Source: Halanaerobium saccharolyticum subsp. saccharolyticum DSM 6643 (GTDB lineage: Bacteria > Bacillota > Halanaerobiia > Halanaerobiales > Halanaerobiaceae). From it: 64,000 nucleotides of DNA. Position 1 is the stretch's first letter. Each line of letters begins with the position of its first letter. The notes beneath the pieces are model-generated. The model did no database searches. It saw only the letters and a program-made list of their open reading frames with translations, and was not told the DNA's origin. The stretch spans positions 659,183 through 723,182 of the forward strand of contig NZ_CAUI01000023.1 of the NCBI RefSeq assembly GCF_000350165.1, in the 5' to 3' direction. Of this stretch, positions 54,422 through 63,256 are shown piece by piece. Position numbers and translations under genes: made by a program.

Positions 54422-54745
54422 TTATGATTTCCAGGCTGCATAGCCACCTTTTAAACTTTTTGCTTTTTCATAACCATTTTCATTTAAAATTCTTGTAATT
54501 TTTATACTTGAGATACCACCAATACAATAAACTGCTATTTCTCTGTTTTTATCTATTTCCTTTAATTTTGGATTATTAATATCAAATTTTTTAAAAGGAA
54601 TATTAATTGCTCCTGATATATGGCCCTTTTGATATCTTTCTTCATCCCTGATATCAATTTTAGGAATCTTTTTTCTTTTAAGTTCATCAACAGTAATCTT
54701 TTCGACTCCAATTCCTAACAAATTTTTAAATAAGTCTAATAACAT
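54422..54745 (-). CDS. Rhodanese-like domain protein
   Basis: 107 residues, a single rhodanese domain with the active-site Cys in VYCIGGISSIKI near residue 73 and DIRDEERYQKGHISGAINIP near 30-50. Such proteins carry sulfur as persulfide. The loop CIGGIS differs from the usual CxxGxR because Ser replaces Arg. ATG at 54745 follows AGGAG; a GTG at 54754 is less likely. Located between the CDGSH protein and a zinc-ribbon protein. Confidence 0.87.
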   Translation of the reverse strand: MLLDLFKNLLGIGVEKITVDELKRKKIPKIDIRDEERYQKGHISGAINIPFKKFDINNPKLKEIDKNREIAVYCIGGISSIKITRILNENGYEKAKSLKGGYAAWKS

Positions 54746-54764
54746 ATAATTCACTCCTATCAGT

Positions 54765-55913
54765 TTAATTAAATTTTATTTTTTGATCAAAATTATCACA
54801 TTCTAGATTATTACAGTGGGCATTACCCACTTTATAGGCGGCTATTTCTTGAGAATAGTCAAGTTCATATTCCATCATCTGGCCACAGCTATCACATTTA
54901 AGTTTTTCTCTCATTTGATTTAAGTATTCGACATGTGAAGTTAAACTTTTTAAGTAATCAGATAAACTTTTTAACTCATTTTCTGAAAATAAGTTTAAAG
55001 CCTCAAAATCTATTTCAATTGAATAATTATCAAATATTTCTAGTAGAGAATAATCCATCATATTTAATTTAGGCTGCAGCTCTAATTCTTTTCGCTTAGA
55101 ATCACCATGTGGTATGATTGGATTTAAATTATTTTTTTTATCTTTTTCTAAAGAATATTTTGTTAACTCATCAATTAACTGATAGTGAAATTTTTCAAAT
55201 AAATTATTTATACTTTCCTGAGACTCTCCTTCTGCTTCTTTTAAAAAGTTAAGCAAGATGGTATTTAAAATTATATTGTCTCTTGTCTGCAGATAAACCA
55301 AATAATTTTCAAATTTTATTTCATCTGCAGCTATTAAGTTGTTAATTTTTTTTCTAATTTGTAAAGGAATTTCAAACCAATAATCAGCTATTTTTTGATT
55401 AATAATATTTATTTTGTCATCTGCAAACTTAAGCAGTATTTTATAAAAATCATTTTCAGGGTAAGTGTCAACACTCTCTAAATCCCAGTACTTTAAGATC
55501 AGCTCTGCAGTTAAATCTTGATCTATATTTTCATTTTCCCAAAAAGCAGCTGCCGGAAAGATATCATTTTTTAACATTTGTATAATTTCAGTATCAATTT
55601 CTCTATCATTAGCTTTAAAAGTGACTAATGAATCAGTGAAATCTTTTAAACTGGATAAGTCATAAGCATAATCAAAATGAGAAATAAACATCTTTTTGCT
55701 GCTTAATTTCCAGCTGTTTTCTCCTTCTAGAAAATCAACTTTTATTTCCTGACCAACCTGAGCATTTATAAGATGCTGTACATCAGGATCAGTATCTTCT
55801 AATTGATAATCAACATTTAAATTATAATCTGCTGGATCAATCTTGTTTTTTATAATTAATATATTTGTTTCTGCATTATCTTTATTTAAGGTACAGAGCA
55901 TTGCTTTATTCAT
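54765..55913 (-). CDS. Hypothetical protein with C-terminal zinc ribbon
   Basis: 382 residues, not recognised. It is mainly helical and acidic, with no signal peptide or membrane helix. Its end carries CDSCGQMMEYE followed by CNNLECDNFD, a probable four-Cys zinc ribbon. It precedes the rhodanese gene by 20 bases on the same strand. Confidence 0.75.
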   Translation of the reverse strand: MNKAMLCTLNKDNAETNILIIKNKIDPADYNLNVDYQLEDTDPDVQHLINAQVGQEIKVDFLEGENSWKLSSKKMFISHFDYAYDLSSLKDFTDSLVTFKANDREIDTEIIQMLKNDIFPAAAFWENENIDQDLTAELILKYWDLESVDTYPENDFYKILLKFADDKINIINQKIADYWFEIPLQIRKKINNLIAADEIKFENYLVYLQTRDNIILNTILLNFLKEAEGESQESINNLFEKFHYQLIDELTKYSLEKDKKNNLNPIIPHGDSKRKELELQPKLNMMDYSLLEIFDNYSIEIDFEALNLFSENELKSLSDYLKSLTSHVEYLNQMREKLKCDSCGQMMEYELDYSQEIAAYKVGNAHCNNLECDNFDQKIKFN

Positions 55914-56007
55914 AAAATCCCCCTATTATAAATTTCAGTTATTTAATAATTAATTTTTTTAAATCATATTAGATTTGTAATATTCTTATTAATTTTTGAT
56001 ATAAATT

Positions 56008-56073
56008 AAAGATTAACTAAATTAAAGATTAACTAAATTTAAGACAAGTTAAATTAAAGACAAGCTAAATTAA
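56008..56073. repeat. Short tandem duplications
   Basis: AAAGATTAACTAAATT occurs twice in tandem, followed by two copies of AAGACAAGYTAAATTA. They lie between the zinc-ribbon gene and the end of the HhH-like gene. Confidence 0.7.
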
Positions 56074-56076
56074 AAA

Positions 56077-56610
56077 CTAGTGTAAATTACCATCCCGATG
56101 AACTACATCATAAGCAAATAGTGCATAAGCAATTTCTGCAGTACTGTAATCAGTTTCAGCAGCCATTTTTCTAACTATTTTTGCTATTTTTAGATAATCA
56201 TCTGCTTTAAAACTTTCTTTTTCTTTTTCGAAATAATTCAGGTTGTAGAGGGTGGCCCAGACTCTAGTATCAATAACACAATGTTTTTGAGAATCTAAAG
56301 AAGTTAAAATAGCAGAGGCTGTTGGAATTCCAATTCCCATTAAACTTGTATATAATGCTAAACGACAGAAATCATTTTCAATATTATAAGCTACTTCAGT
56401 TACTTTTTCTATCCTGCCTTCAGGATTTCTTTTCACATGATAAGAACTGCGGGTCGAGTTTAAATGAGCCAGCTGATATAATTCAGCCTTAGTTAAATAA
56501 CCTTTACTGTGATATTTCTCACCTATTTTCATTAATTCTTCTGGAAAAAGTCCAGTTGTCTGATCATATTCTTTTAAATATTTTTCAAAATCTATTTTTT
56601 GAATTTTCAT
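56077..56610 (-). CDS. HhH-GPD-like hypothetical protein
   Basis: 177 residues. Residues about 90-125 (SLMGIGIPTASAILTSLD, then KHCVIDTRVWATLY) resemble the helix-hairpin-helix and catalytic-Asp region of the endonuclease III / DNA glycosylase superfamily, with Asp in VIDTR at the expected place. The N-terminal half and any Fe-S cluster are not recognisable, and it is shorter than the usual 210. A genuine glycosylase function is inference. The ribosome binding site is weak. Confidence 0.65.
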   Translation of the reverse strand: MKIQKIDFEKYLKEYDQTTGLFPEELMKIGEKYHSKGYLTKAELYQLAHLNSTRSSYHVKRNPEGRIEKVTEVAYNIENDFCRLALYTSLMGIGIPTASAILTSLDSQKHCVIDTRVWATLYNLNYFEKEKESFKADDYLKIAKIVRKMAAETDYSTAEIAYALFAYDVVHRDGNLH

Positions 56611-56749
56611 CACCCTAAATTAAGATAATAGTGTTTGTTCAACCAGTTTATTTAAATTATCTGATTTTTTAATACACATAAATTATTATATCATAAATTT
56701 TCTGTTAAAGAAAAATACCGCGTTTTTTAAGATTCTAAGCATCAGCAGT

Positions 56750-56768
56750 GATAATCAGAATCATTAAT
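56750..56768 (+). promoter_or_regulatory. Second Fur-box-like site upstream of fasciclin 2
   Basis: GATAATCAGAATCATTAAT matches the 19-base Fur consensus at 15 positions by my count, about 50 bases upstream of the promoter-proximal site. It overlaps a GATTCT/AGAATC dyad. Confidence 0.4.
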
Positions 56769-56819
56769 TTTTAGATAAATATGTAATTTATTTAATAATG
56801 TAACCAAAAATACAATATT

Positions 56820-56868
56820 GAAAATAGTTATCATTGTTATTGTATAATAAAGAATTATGTGGTAAAAT
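56820..56868 (+). promoter_or_regulatory. Fur-box-like site and promoter of fasciclin 2
   Basis: GAAAATAGTTATCATTGTT (13 of 19 to the Fur consensus) followed by TTGTAT, 17-base spacer, TAAAAT. Position and flanks match those upstream of fasciclin 1, including ATACAAT and ATAATGTA further left. Confidence 0.55.
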
Positions 56869-56912
56869 TAATTTAACAGTTAATTATGAATATTAAGAAG
56901 GAGGAAATTTTA

Positions 56913-57434
56913 ATGAAAAAAAGCATTTTCAAATCAAAAGTTTCTATTGTTATCTCAGTGATATTGGTTTTAGCTTTCCTTATTTCCTTATCTCCAGTTA
57001 TTCTAGCTGATGGACACCTCAAAGGTGGTCCAGATGTTTTAGATGTTGCTCTTGAAGCAGATGATTTTAACACATTAGTTACAGCAGTTATTGAAGCTGA
57101 TTTAGTTGCGGCTCTAAAAGGCGATGGCCCATTTACAGTTTTTGCACCTACAGATGCGGCTTTTGCAGCATTACCTGATGGTGTTTTAGAAAGTCTCTTA
57201 AATAATAAAGATCAGTTAGCAAATGTACTATTATATCATGTAGTATCTGGCAAAGTAATGGCCAAAGATGTTGTAGGAATGGATGGTGCCATGGTTGATA
57301 CACTCCTTGGTGAAAAAATTGTAATAAATATAAAAAACGGTATGGTTTATATTAATGATGCACAGGTTACAGTTACTGATATTGAAGCCAGCAATGGAGT
57401 AATTCATGTTATTGATACAGTATTAGTTCCTTAA
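56913..57434 (+). CDS. Secreted fasciclin-domain protein 2
   Basis: About 173 residues: signal peptide ending near SPVILADG and one FAS1 domain ([49 protein letters not shown]). The mature part is highly similar to that of the 40596 gene while the signal peptides differ, as expected for an old duplication kept under selection. ATG at 56913 follows AAGGAGG. It has its own promoter and terminator. Confidence 0.93.
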   Translation: MKKSIFKSKVSIVISVILVLAFLISLSPVILADGHLKGGPDVLDVALEADDFNTLVTAVIEADLVAALKGDGPFTVFAPTDAAFAALPDGVLESLLNNKDQLANVLLYHVVSGKVMAKDVVGMDGAMVDTLLGEKIVINIKNGMVYINDAQVTVTDIEASNGVIHVIDTVLVP

Positions 57435-57461
57435 ATTAAATAAAATTTAATGTTAAATAAG

Positions 57462-57507
57462 CAAACCGCAGATTTAGAATATACTTCTACTGCGGTTTAT
57501 TTTTTTA
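57462..57507 (+). terminator. Terminator of fasciclin 2
   Basis: AAACCGCAG/CTGCGGTTT stem around an AT-rich loop, followed by ATTTTTTT. Confidence 0.85.
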
Positions 57508-57828
57508 CTATTCGTATTTTCTGGCTACTGCAACTATGATAACACCATAGGCAATACCAGCTAAAAATGAGATATGATCATTCATCCCTGTTGAAAGATA
57601 AAAAGCTAAAGAAACAATTAAACCTAAAAATCCACCTTTAAATAAAGCTGTAATTCCAGCATCCATTTTAGTTAAGCCTATTAGAATACCCATAATTAAT
57701 CTGTTATACCATAGAGCAAACAAATAAAGTTCATTGCCAACATAACCCATTCTAATTCCACCACCAATAATACAGATGACTCCCAGTAGTGCACCACTGA
57801 CAATTGAGACCTTTAATTTTTTTGTCAT
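57508..57828 (-). CDS. Small membrane protein, function unknown
   Basis: 106 residues with four hydrophobic segments and a glycine-rich face (GALLGVICIIGGGIRMGYVG). Not recognised. It is convergent with fasciclin 2 and divergent from the CoA-binding protein gene. Confidence 0.65.
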   Translation of the reverse strand: MTKKLKVSIVSGALLGVICIIGGGIRMGYVGNELYLFALWYNRLIMGILIGLTKMDAGITALFKGGFLGLIVSLAFYLSTGMNDHISFLAGIAYGVIIVAVARKYE

Positions 57829-58012
57829 AGCTAGCTCTCCTCTTTTTTTGCTTTTTAATCAAATTTTGATAAAATTAAATTAATCAATAAATACTATTTA
57901 TCTATCTAAGATAATCAATTTAAAATAATCAATAATAAAATCAATAATAAAATCTTTCAATTTTAACTAACTTTTAATTTTCACTAAGTATATCATATAA
58001 GGAGTTGTTATT

Positions 58013-58387
58013 ATGAGTTTAAAAAATGAAACAATGAAACTTAAAAACTGGGCTGTTGTTGGTGCCACTACTAAAAAAAATAGATTTGGCTATAAAATTG
58101 TTAAAAAACTAAAACAAAACGACTATAATGTCTTTCCAGTTAACCCTAAATTTGAAGAGGTTGCTGATCTTAAATGCTATCCTGACCTAAGTTCTATCGA
58201 AAACGATATTGATGTTGTTGATATGGTTGTCAACCCAAAAAGTGGAATTAAAGTAATGGAAGAAATAAGTAAGCTAGGAATTAAATATGTCTGGCTGCAG
58301 CCGGGAACACGAAGTCAGGAAATTAGAGACTTTGCAGCTGAAAATAATATAGAATTAATTGAAGACTGTATATACGCCAGCTTATAA
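58013..58387 (+). CDS. CoA-binding (YccU-type) protein
   Basis: 124-residue Rossmann protein of the CoA_binding_2 family: WAVVGATTKKNRFGYKI near the N-terminus, NVFPVNPKFEEV, and YVWLQPGTRSQEIRDFA with IELIEDCIYASL at the end. It matches the N-terminal domain of acyl-CoA synthetases but stands alone; its function is not settled. ATG follows AAGGAG. The next 130 bases are AT-rich with no gene. Confidence 0.88.
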   Translation: MSLKNETMKLKNWAVVGATTKKNRFGYKIVKKLKQNDYNVFPVNPKFEEVADLKCYPDLSSIENDIDVVDMVVNPKSGIKVMEEISKLGIKYVWLQPGTRSQEIRDFAAENNIELIEDCIYASL

Positions 58388-58516
58388 CAAATGTTCCTAT
58401 TATTATATTTCAATATTTTTTAAAAAAATCCTTTAGCTTATTTTTCTGCATACGACTTTTTAGTCAAAAACATTAAATTGCCAAATTTTTTAACTTCAAA
58501 ATCTAAAGTTTTATCT

Positions 58517-59569
58517 TCAGCTGCTTAATTTTTCAACAATCTTTATATTTTTAAAAGCTGAGTATCCCCAAACATTAAATTCGATTTTGGCGATGCCAGT
58601 TTGTTTAGGAATTAAAGTCCCATAATTATTTATTTTTAATAGTTCTGGCTTTAGAGATTTATATTCACCCTCTAAGGCAGTAATCTTAAAAGAACTGTCG
58701 AAAGTTAAGACGGGATTAAGTCTAATTTGAGGGCCATTAAGTGATATTTCTTCTCTTCCAATAAGCTCAACAGTTTCAATTTCTCCAATTTCTCCAAAAA
58801 AGTATAATAAGGGAGAATGAACACGTTTAGCCCAGGCTGATTCACTATGAACAGCATCGGGAGCCTGATAATAAACTAGGTCTAAGTCATAATTATTTTT
58901 TATATTTTTAATCTCGGCAATAACATCTTCTGTAAAAGACATAAATCTTCCCTCAGCATCACCTGTATCAAGCCAAATTTTAGATTTCAAGCCCGGATAA
59001 TCATATGACTTTAATTTAGCCGCAGCATCATTATCTCCCCACCAGAGAGAGGGAGAAACTACTCCCAATTTACCGAAAAGATCTGGCCTTCTTAAACCCA
59101 TATTGAAAGTAACTAAACCACCCATCGAAGACCCCATTAAAGCAGTATTTTTAGAACCTTTTTTCACTCTATACTTTCTTTCTATAAATGGCATCAATTC
59201 TTTAATGAAAAATCTTTCGTATTTGATACCTCTACTCTTAATCTCTTTTCCCTGAAAAAAACCATCCTGATGAGCATATTCACTTAGTCTTTCCTCACCC
59301 ATATTATCTACAGCAACTATTATTATTTCTTCTATCATTTTTTCTTTAATTAAAGAATCTGCTGTATGATGTAAATTCCAGGATTGTCCCGAATAAGATT
59401 CTAAAGCATCAAAAACATTTTGTCCGTCATGCACATATAAAACTGGATAATATTTATCAGGTTGAGCCGAATAAGAAGGAGGCAGATAAATCCGAATATT
59501 TCTTTTGTTGTTCATAATTTTAGATTCAAAGTTTTTAATAATTTTTATATTAATCTTATCTTTTAACAT
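58517..59569 (-). CDS. Esterase (alpha/beta hydrolase, Fes-like) with C-terminal beta domain
   Basis: 350 residues: an esterase-D type domain with VLYVHDGQNVFD, nucleophile Ser in MGSSMGGLVTFNMG near residue 146 and the probable His in DAVHSESAW near 239. The last 80 residues look like an Ig-like beta domain. No signal peptide, so cytoplasmic. Such enzymes cleave feruloyl, siderophore or acetyl esters; no substrate can be assigned here. It is divergent from the Fe-S protein gene. Confidence 0.87.
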   Translation of the reverse strand: MLKDKINIKIIKNFESKIMNNKRNIRIYLPPSYSAQPDKYYPVLYVHDGQNVFDALESYSGQSWNLHHTADSLIKEKMIEEIIIVAVDNMGEERLSEYAHQDGFFQGKEIKSRGIKYERFFIKELMPFIERKYRVKKGSKNTALMGSSMGGLVTFNMGLRRPDLFGKLGVVSPSLWWGDNDAAAKLKSYDYPGLKSKIWLDTGDAEGRFMSFTEDVIAEIKNIKNNYDLDLVYYQAPDAVHSESAWAKRVHSPLLYFFGEIGEIETVELIGREEISLNGPQIRLNPVLTFDSSFKITALEGEYKSLKPELLKINNYGTLIPKQTGIAKIEFNVWGYSAFKNIKIVEKLSS

Positions 59570-59684
59570 TAAAAAAGCTCCTCGTTAATAAATTGTATTA
59601 TATCAAATTAATATTTAAAACTAGAAAAAATAAAGGAGATAGCTAATTATTAACTAATTATATATATGAAAGCAGGTGTATATT

Positions 59685-60935
59685 TTGTCACACAAAACAG
59701 CTAAATCAGCATATAAAAATCTAGAAGAAAGACTAAATCAATTTCCACAGGGTGCACCACCTTCTGAAACCCTTTATAAAATTTTATCTACACTTTTTAG
59801 TGAAAAAGAAGCAAAAATAGTAGCTAAACTGCCGATAAAACCATTTACAGTAAAAAAAGCAGCTAAAATTTTAAAAATGGATCCAGTTAAAACAGAAAAC
59901 ATTCTGGATGAACTTGCAGAAAGAGCAATACTACTTGATTCTAGGGATCAGGGGGTTAAAAAGTATATATTACCACCACCAATGGCGGGTTTTTTCGAAT
60001 TCTCGATGATGAGAACCCGTAGTGATATTAATCAAAAACTCCTGGCAGAATTATATTATCAATATTTAAATGTTGAAGAAGATTTTATTAAAGATCTATT
60101 TTTAGCCAGTGAAACCAAACTAGGACGAGTCTATGTAAATGAAGAAGTACTTTCAAAAGACAATATGGTTCATATTTTAGATTTTGAAAAGGCAAGCCAT
60201 ATCATAGAAAGTTCTGAACATATAGGAATCAGTACCTGTTACTGCAGACATAAAATGCATCACCTTGATCAGGCCTGTGATGCCCCACTTGATATTTGTA
60301 TGACCTTTAATAATACAGCTGATTCTCTAATCAGACATGATCATGCACGTAGAGTTGATAGCTCAGAATGTTTAGAACTGCTTCATCAGGCTTATGAACA
60401 CGGTCTCGTACAGTGTGGGGAAAATGTACGTGAAAGTCCAACCTTTATCTGCAACTGCTGTGGCTGCTGCTGTGAAGCACTTTTGGCAGCAAAAAAATTC
60501 GGTAATTTACATCCGGTCCAGACAACTAATTATCTGCCACAACTTAATTATGAAAGCTGTATTGACTGCGGTAATTGTATTGAAGCCTGTCCGATCGATG
60601 CAATCTCCAGAGATGATGAAAAAATAGTAATCAATGAGGATATCTGTCTTGGCTGTGGTGTTTGTGTTAGGTCCTGTCCAAATCATTCGCTCAGTCTTAA
60701 AAGACGAGAAGAAGAAATTATAACTCCAGTTAATTCAGTCCACAGAACAGTTCTAATGGCAATTGAAAGAGGTAAATTAGCAAATCTTATTTTTGAGAAT
60801 CAGGCTTTTGGCAGTCACAGGGCAATGGCAGCTGTATTTTCAGCTATTTTAAAATTACCTCCTATCAAACAATTAATGGCCAGCAAACAGCTAAAATCTA
60901 GATATCTGGAAAAAATAATAAAAAAGTTAGCTTAA
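59685..60935 (+). CDS. Cysteine-rich Fe-S protein with winged helix and 4Fe-4S dicluster domain
   Basis: About 416 residues. Residues about 45-100 look like a winged helix (FTVKKAAKILKMDPVKTENI). A middle Cys-rich part (CYCRHKM, CDAPLDIC, CNCCGCCC) precedes a ferredoxin-like dicluster domain with CIDCGNCIEACPIDAI and CLGCGVCVRSCPNHSL near 295-345. It resembles clostridial ferredoxin-type proteins of unknown role, perhaps in sensing or electron transfer. TTG at 59685 follows AGGTG by six bases; GTG at 59676 lies within that site. Confidence 0.85.
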   Translation: MSHKTAKSAYKNLEERLNQFPQGAPPSETLYKILSTLFSEKEAKIVAKLPIKPFTVKKAAKILKMDPVKTENILDELAERAILLDSRDQGVKKYILPPPMAGFFEFSMMRTRSDINQKLLAELYYQYLNVEEDFIKDLFLASETKLGRVYVNEEVLSKDNMVHILDFEKASHIIESSEHIGISTCYCRHKMHHLDQACDAPLDICMTFNNTADSLIRHDHARRVDSSECLELLHQAYEHGLVQCGENVRESPTFICNCCGCCCEALLAAKKFGNLHPVQTTNYLPQLNYESCIDCGNCIEACPIDAISRDDEKIVINEDICLGCGVCVRSCPNHSLSLKRREEEIITPVNSVHRTVLMAIERGKLANLIFENQAFGSHRAMAAVFSAILKLPPIKQLMASKQLKSRYLEKIIKKLA

Positions 60936-60976
60936 CATCTGTAATTGTAATTCTTATGTAATTATAATTAATGTTA

Positions 60977-61018
60977 ATCTAAATAATTTTATCTAAATAA
61001 TTTTATCTAAATAATTTT
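60977..61018. repeat. Three tandem copies of a 14-base unit
   Basis: ATCTAAATAATTTT repeated three times without mismatch between the Fe-S gene and its terminator. Confidence 0.85.
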
Positions 61019-61055
61019 GTCTAATTAATTTCTATCTGTTAATCTTCAATTAAGA

Positions 61056-61086
61056 AAAGCCGGGGGATTCCCGGCTTTATTTTTTT
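61056..61086 (+). terminator. Bidirectional terminator between convergent genes
   Basis: AAAGCCGGG/CCCGGCTTT stem with a five-base loop and T-run on the plus strand; A-rich left flank also gives T on the minus strand. Confidence 0.9.
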
Positions 61087-61095
61087 GATTATTTA

Positions 61096-61845
61096 TCAGA
61101 TAATATTTCTTTCTTTTAAAAGCTCTAAAAAATAGGGCATCTGTTCTCTCCACCAGGGCCAGTCATGATCCACATTATAACCCCAGTAATCAAACCAGGC
61201 CGGTATGTTTTTTTCGGCAAGAATAGTATCTAAAAGTCTGGTATCTCTTAAAGTATCTTCTTCCCATCTTCCCTGACCGGCACAGATTATTAAGTCATTA
61301 CTTCGATAATGATTAATATACCATTCATCTTCCAGTTCTTTTAAATAATCTACTGGAGAATTCAAATAAATTTCTTGGTCCATATAGCCTCCAGTAAAAA
61401 ATCGGCCATCATAAATACCACTTAAAGCTATAGCTGTATCAATAGCGTCTGGATGACGGAAATAAAAGTTAACTGCATGATAGGCACCCATACTGCATCC
61501 CGAACTAATTATACCCCCCTGCCAGTTGGAGTGATATTTAATCAATGGCAGCAGCTCATCAATTATATATTTATCATAGTTATTATGGACTACTGCTTTA
61601 TCATGTGGATGCATCTCATGGTTTAACCATGATTCATTATCAACACTGCTAACAGTATAAACTGTTATCTGGCCATTTTCTATATATGGCCAAATTGAAT
61701 CAATCATACCAAAATCTTCATATTCATGAAAACTGCCTCCCGATGATGGAAAGACAAGCATTGGTTTACCTGCATGTCCATAAATCTTAAATGGCATTTC
61801 TCTATTTAAAATAGAACTATAAAAACTTCTATATTCAATTTTCAT
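61096..61845 (-). CDS. Esterase-family alpha/beta hydrolase
   Basis: 249 residues of the putative esterase family: GKPMLVFPSSGGSFHEYEDFG near the N-terminus, nucleophile Ser in ISSGCSMGAYHAVNFYFRHPD near residue 116 and a final His in NVDHDWPWWREQMPYFLEL near 230. No signal peptide. It is 17 bases downstream of the ATP-grasp gene and surely cotranscribed, so it may act on the product of that ligase. Confidence 0.87.
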   Translation of the reverse strand: MKIEYRSFYSSILNREMPFKIYGHAGKPMLVFPSSGGSFHEYEDFGMIDSIWPYIENGQITVYTVSSVDNESWLNHEMHPHDKAVVHNNYDKYIIDELLPLIKYHSNWQGGIISSGCSMGAYHAVNFYFRHPDAIDTAIALSGIYDGRFFTGGYMDQEIYLNSPVDYLKELEDEWYINHYRSNDLIICAGQGRWEEDTLRDTRLLDTILAEKNIPAWFDYWGYNVDHDWPWWREQMPYFLELLKERNII

Positions 61846-61862
61846 CTAAGCTCTACTCCCTC

Positions 61863-63023
61863 CTAAACATGCTTCATTGCATATTCGACTATTTCTTTAC
61901 CTTTTTCAAGGTTCTCTGTTCTTAAAATAATACCATAATCTCCAATTGCAGGTGCTAAAATAGGCGAAATTTCTTCATGTCTAATTACATATTCTCCATA
62001 ATTATTAATTACGTCATTTACGGAGTGTTTATAGTTTATAAAGTTTTTTCTACCAATATAGAAACAATTGTATTTTCTGCTGATATCAGCCTCAAAAACA
62101 TTATGCTGAACTACTCTAGCATATTCTCTATAAACATCAATATCATTGGCATAATTAAACATATCAAGAGTTAGCCCACCTGGAGGTCGAACATTAACTT
62201 CTAAAGCAACAATTCTGCCATCATCCATTTTAAAGTATTCAAAATGAAAAAATCTTTCTTTTAGCCCAAAAGCTTCTACTGTTTTCCGTCCAGCTTCGAC
62301 TATATCGGCAGGCAGCTCTCTTGGGATATAATAAAACATATCCAGTCCATTATTTACAGTTTCCATAATTCCGTCATTAAATACCATAGAAGAAGAAAAA
62401 ACTATCTTTCCATTTTGATCTGTCAGACCATCAAAAGTGTAAATTCTACCATCAATATATTCTTCCATTATATAATCAAGATCTAATTTGTTTTCAAAAA
62501 AATTAACTAATTCTTCGTAATTATTTATTTTATAAGTATCAGCAGCGCCTACTCCATTATCCGGTTTAACAACTACTGGATAACCAACCTCCTCAATAAA
62601 GTTCTCTGCTTCTTCTAACTGATCAACAACCTTACCGCGAGCTGTATTTAAACCTGCTTGATTAAAAACTTCTTTCATTTTAGACTTATATTTCATAGCT
62701 TCTATATCATCAATTTTTAAGCCTTTAACATTAAAATCTTTTCTTAATCTAGCGTCTGTTTCAAGCCAGTATTCGTTATTAGATTCAATACGATCTATTT
62801 TACCATATTTATAAGTAAAATATCCGCAGGCTTTTTGCATTTGAGAATAATCCTCCATATTATCTACTCGGTAATATTCTGTCAGAGAATCTTTAAGCTC
62901 AGCCCGCAATTCATCATAGGCTAAATCTCCAATTGCTAAAACATTAATACCTGCCTCTTTCAATCCCACACAAAAATTATAAAAATTATTTGGAAAATAA
63001 GGTGATAAAAATATAAAATTCAT
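61863..63023 (-). CDS. ATP-grasp ligase
   Basis: About 386 residues with an ATP-grasp fold: a pre-ATP domain (FLSPYFPNNFYNFCVGLKEAG), ATP-binding VVKPDNGVGAADTYKI near residue 150, EEYIDGRIYTFDGL near 190 and the metal-binding ALEVNVRPPGGLTLDMF near 265. It should couple a carboxylate to an amine or thiol; the substrates are unknown. ATG at 63023 follows GGGAGG; an upstream ATG at 63050 has no such site. Paired with the esterase downstream. Confidence 0.85.
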   Translation of the reverse strand: MNFIFLSPYFPNNFYNFCVGLKEAGINVLAIGDLAYDELRAELKDSLTEYYRVDNMEDYSQMQKACGYFTYKYGKIDRIESNNEYWLETDARLRKDFNVKGLKIDDIEAMKYKSKMKEVFNQAGLNTARGKVVDQLEEAENFIEEVGYPVVVKPDNGVGAADTYKINNYEELVNFFENKLDLDYIMEEYIDGRIYTFDGLTDQNGKIVFSSSMVFNDGIMETVNNGLDMFYYIPRELPADIVEAGRKTVEAFGLKERFFHFEYFKMDDGRIVALEVNVRPPGGLTLDMFNYANDIDVYREYARVVQHNVFEADISRKYNCFYIGRKNFINYKHSVNDVINNYGEYVIRHEEISPILAPAIGDYGIILRTENLEKGKEIVEYAMKHV

Positions 63024-63146
63024 AAATTCCTCCCTTTCTCTACTTCTCATTGGTTTTAATTTTAATCTGATTACTACTAATCGTTAATACTACTAGCTGT
63101 TCACTACTTTTTATTAATATAACACAATCAGTTATAAATTGATGTA

Positions 63147-63175
63147 ATTTTATCACTTTAAACTAAATTTGTAAA
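63147..63175 (-). promoter_or_regulatory. Promoter of the ATP-grasp-esterase operon
   Basis: On the minus strand TTTACA, 17-base spacer, TAAAAT, leaving a leader of about 115 nt rich in ACTACT-like repeats. Confidence 0.45.
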
Positions 63176-63227
63176 ATTAAAACTTGATTTAGTCATACAA
63201 TTTATCATTTAGTCGTATAAAACCAAA

Positions 63228-63252
63228 AATAGCCGGAATAACCGACTATTTA
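63228..63252 (-). terminator. Terminator of the PAS-GGDEF gene
   Basis: AAATAG-CGG/CCG-CTATTT stem followed by T-rich bases on the minus strand, just downstream of the stop codon. Confidence 0.55.
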
Positions 63253-63256
63253 ATCT

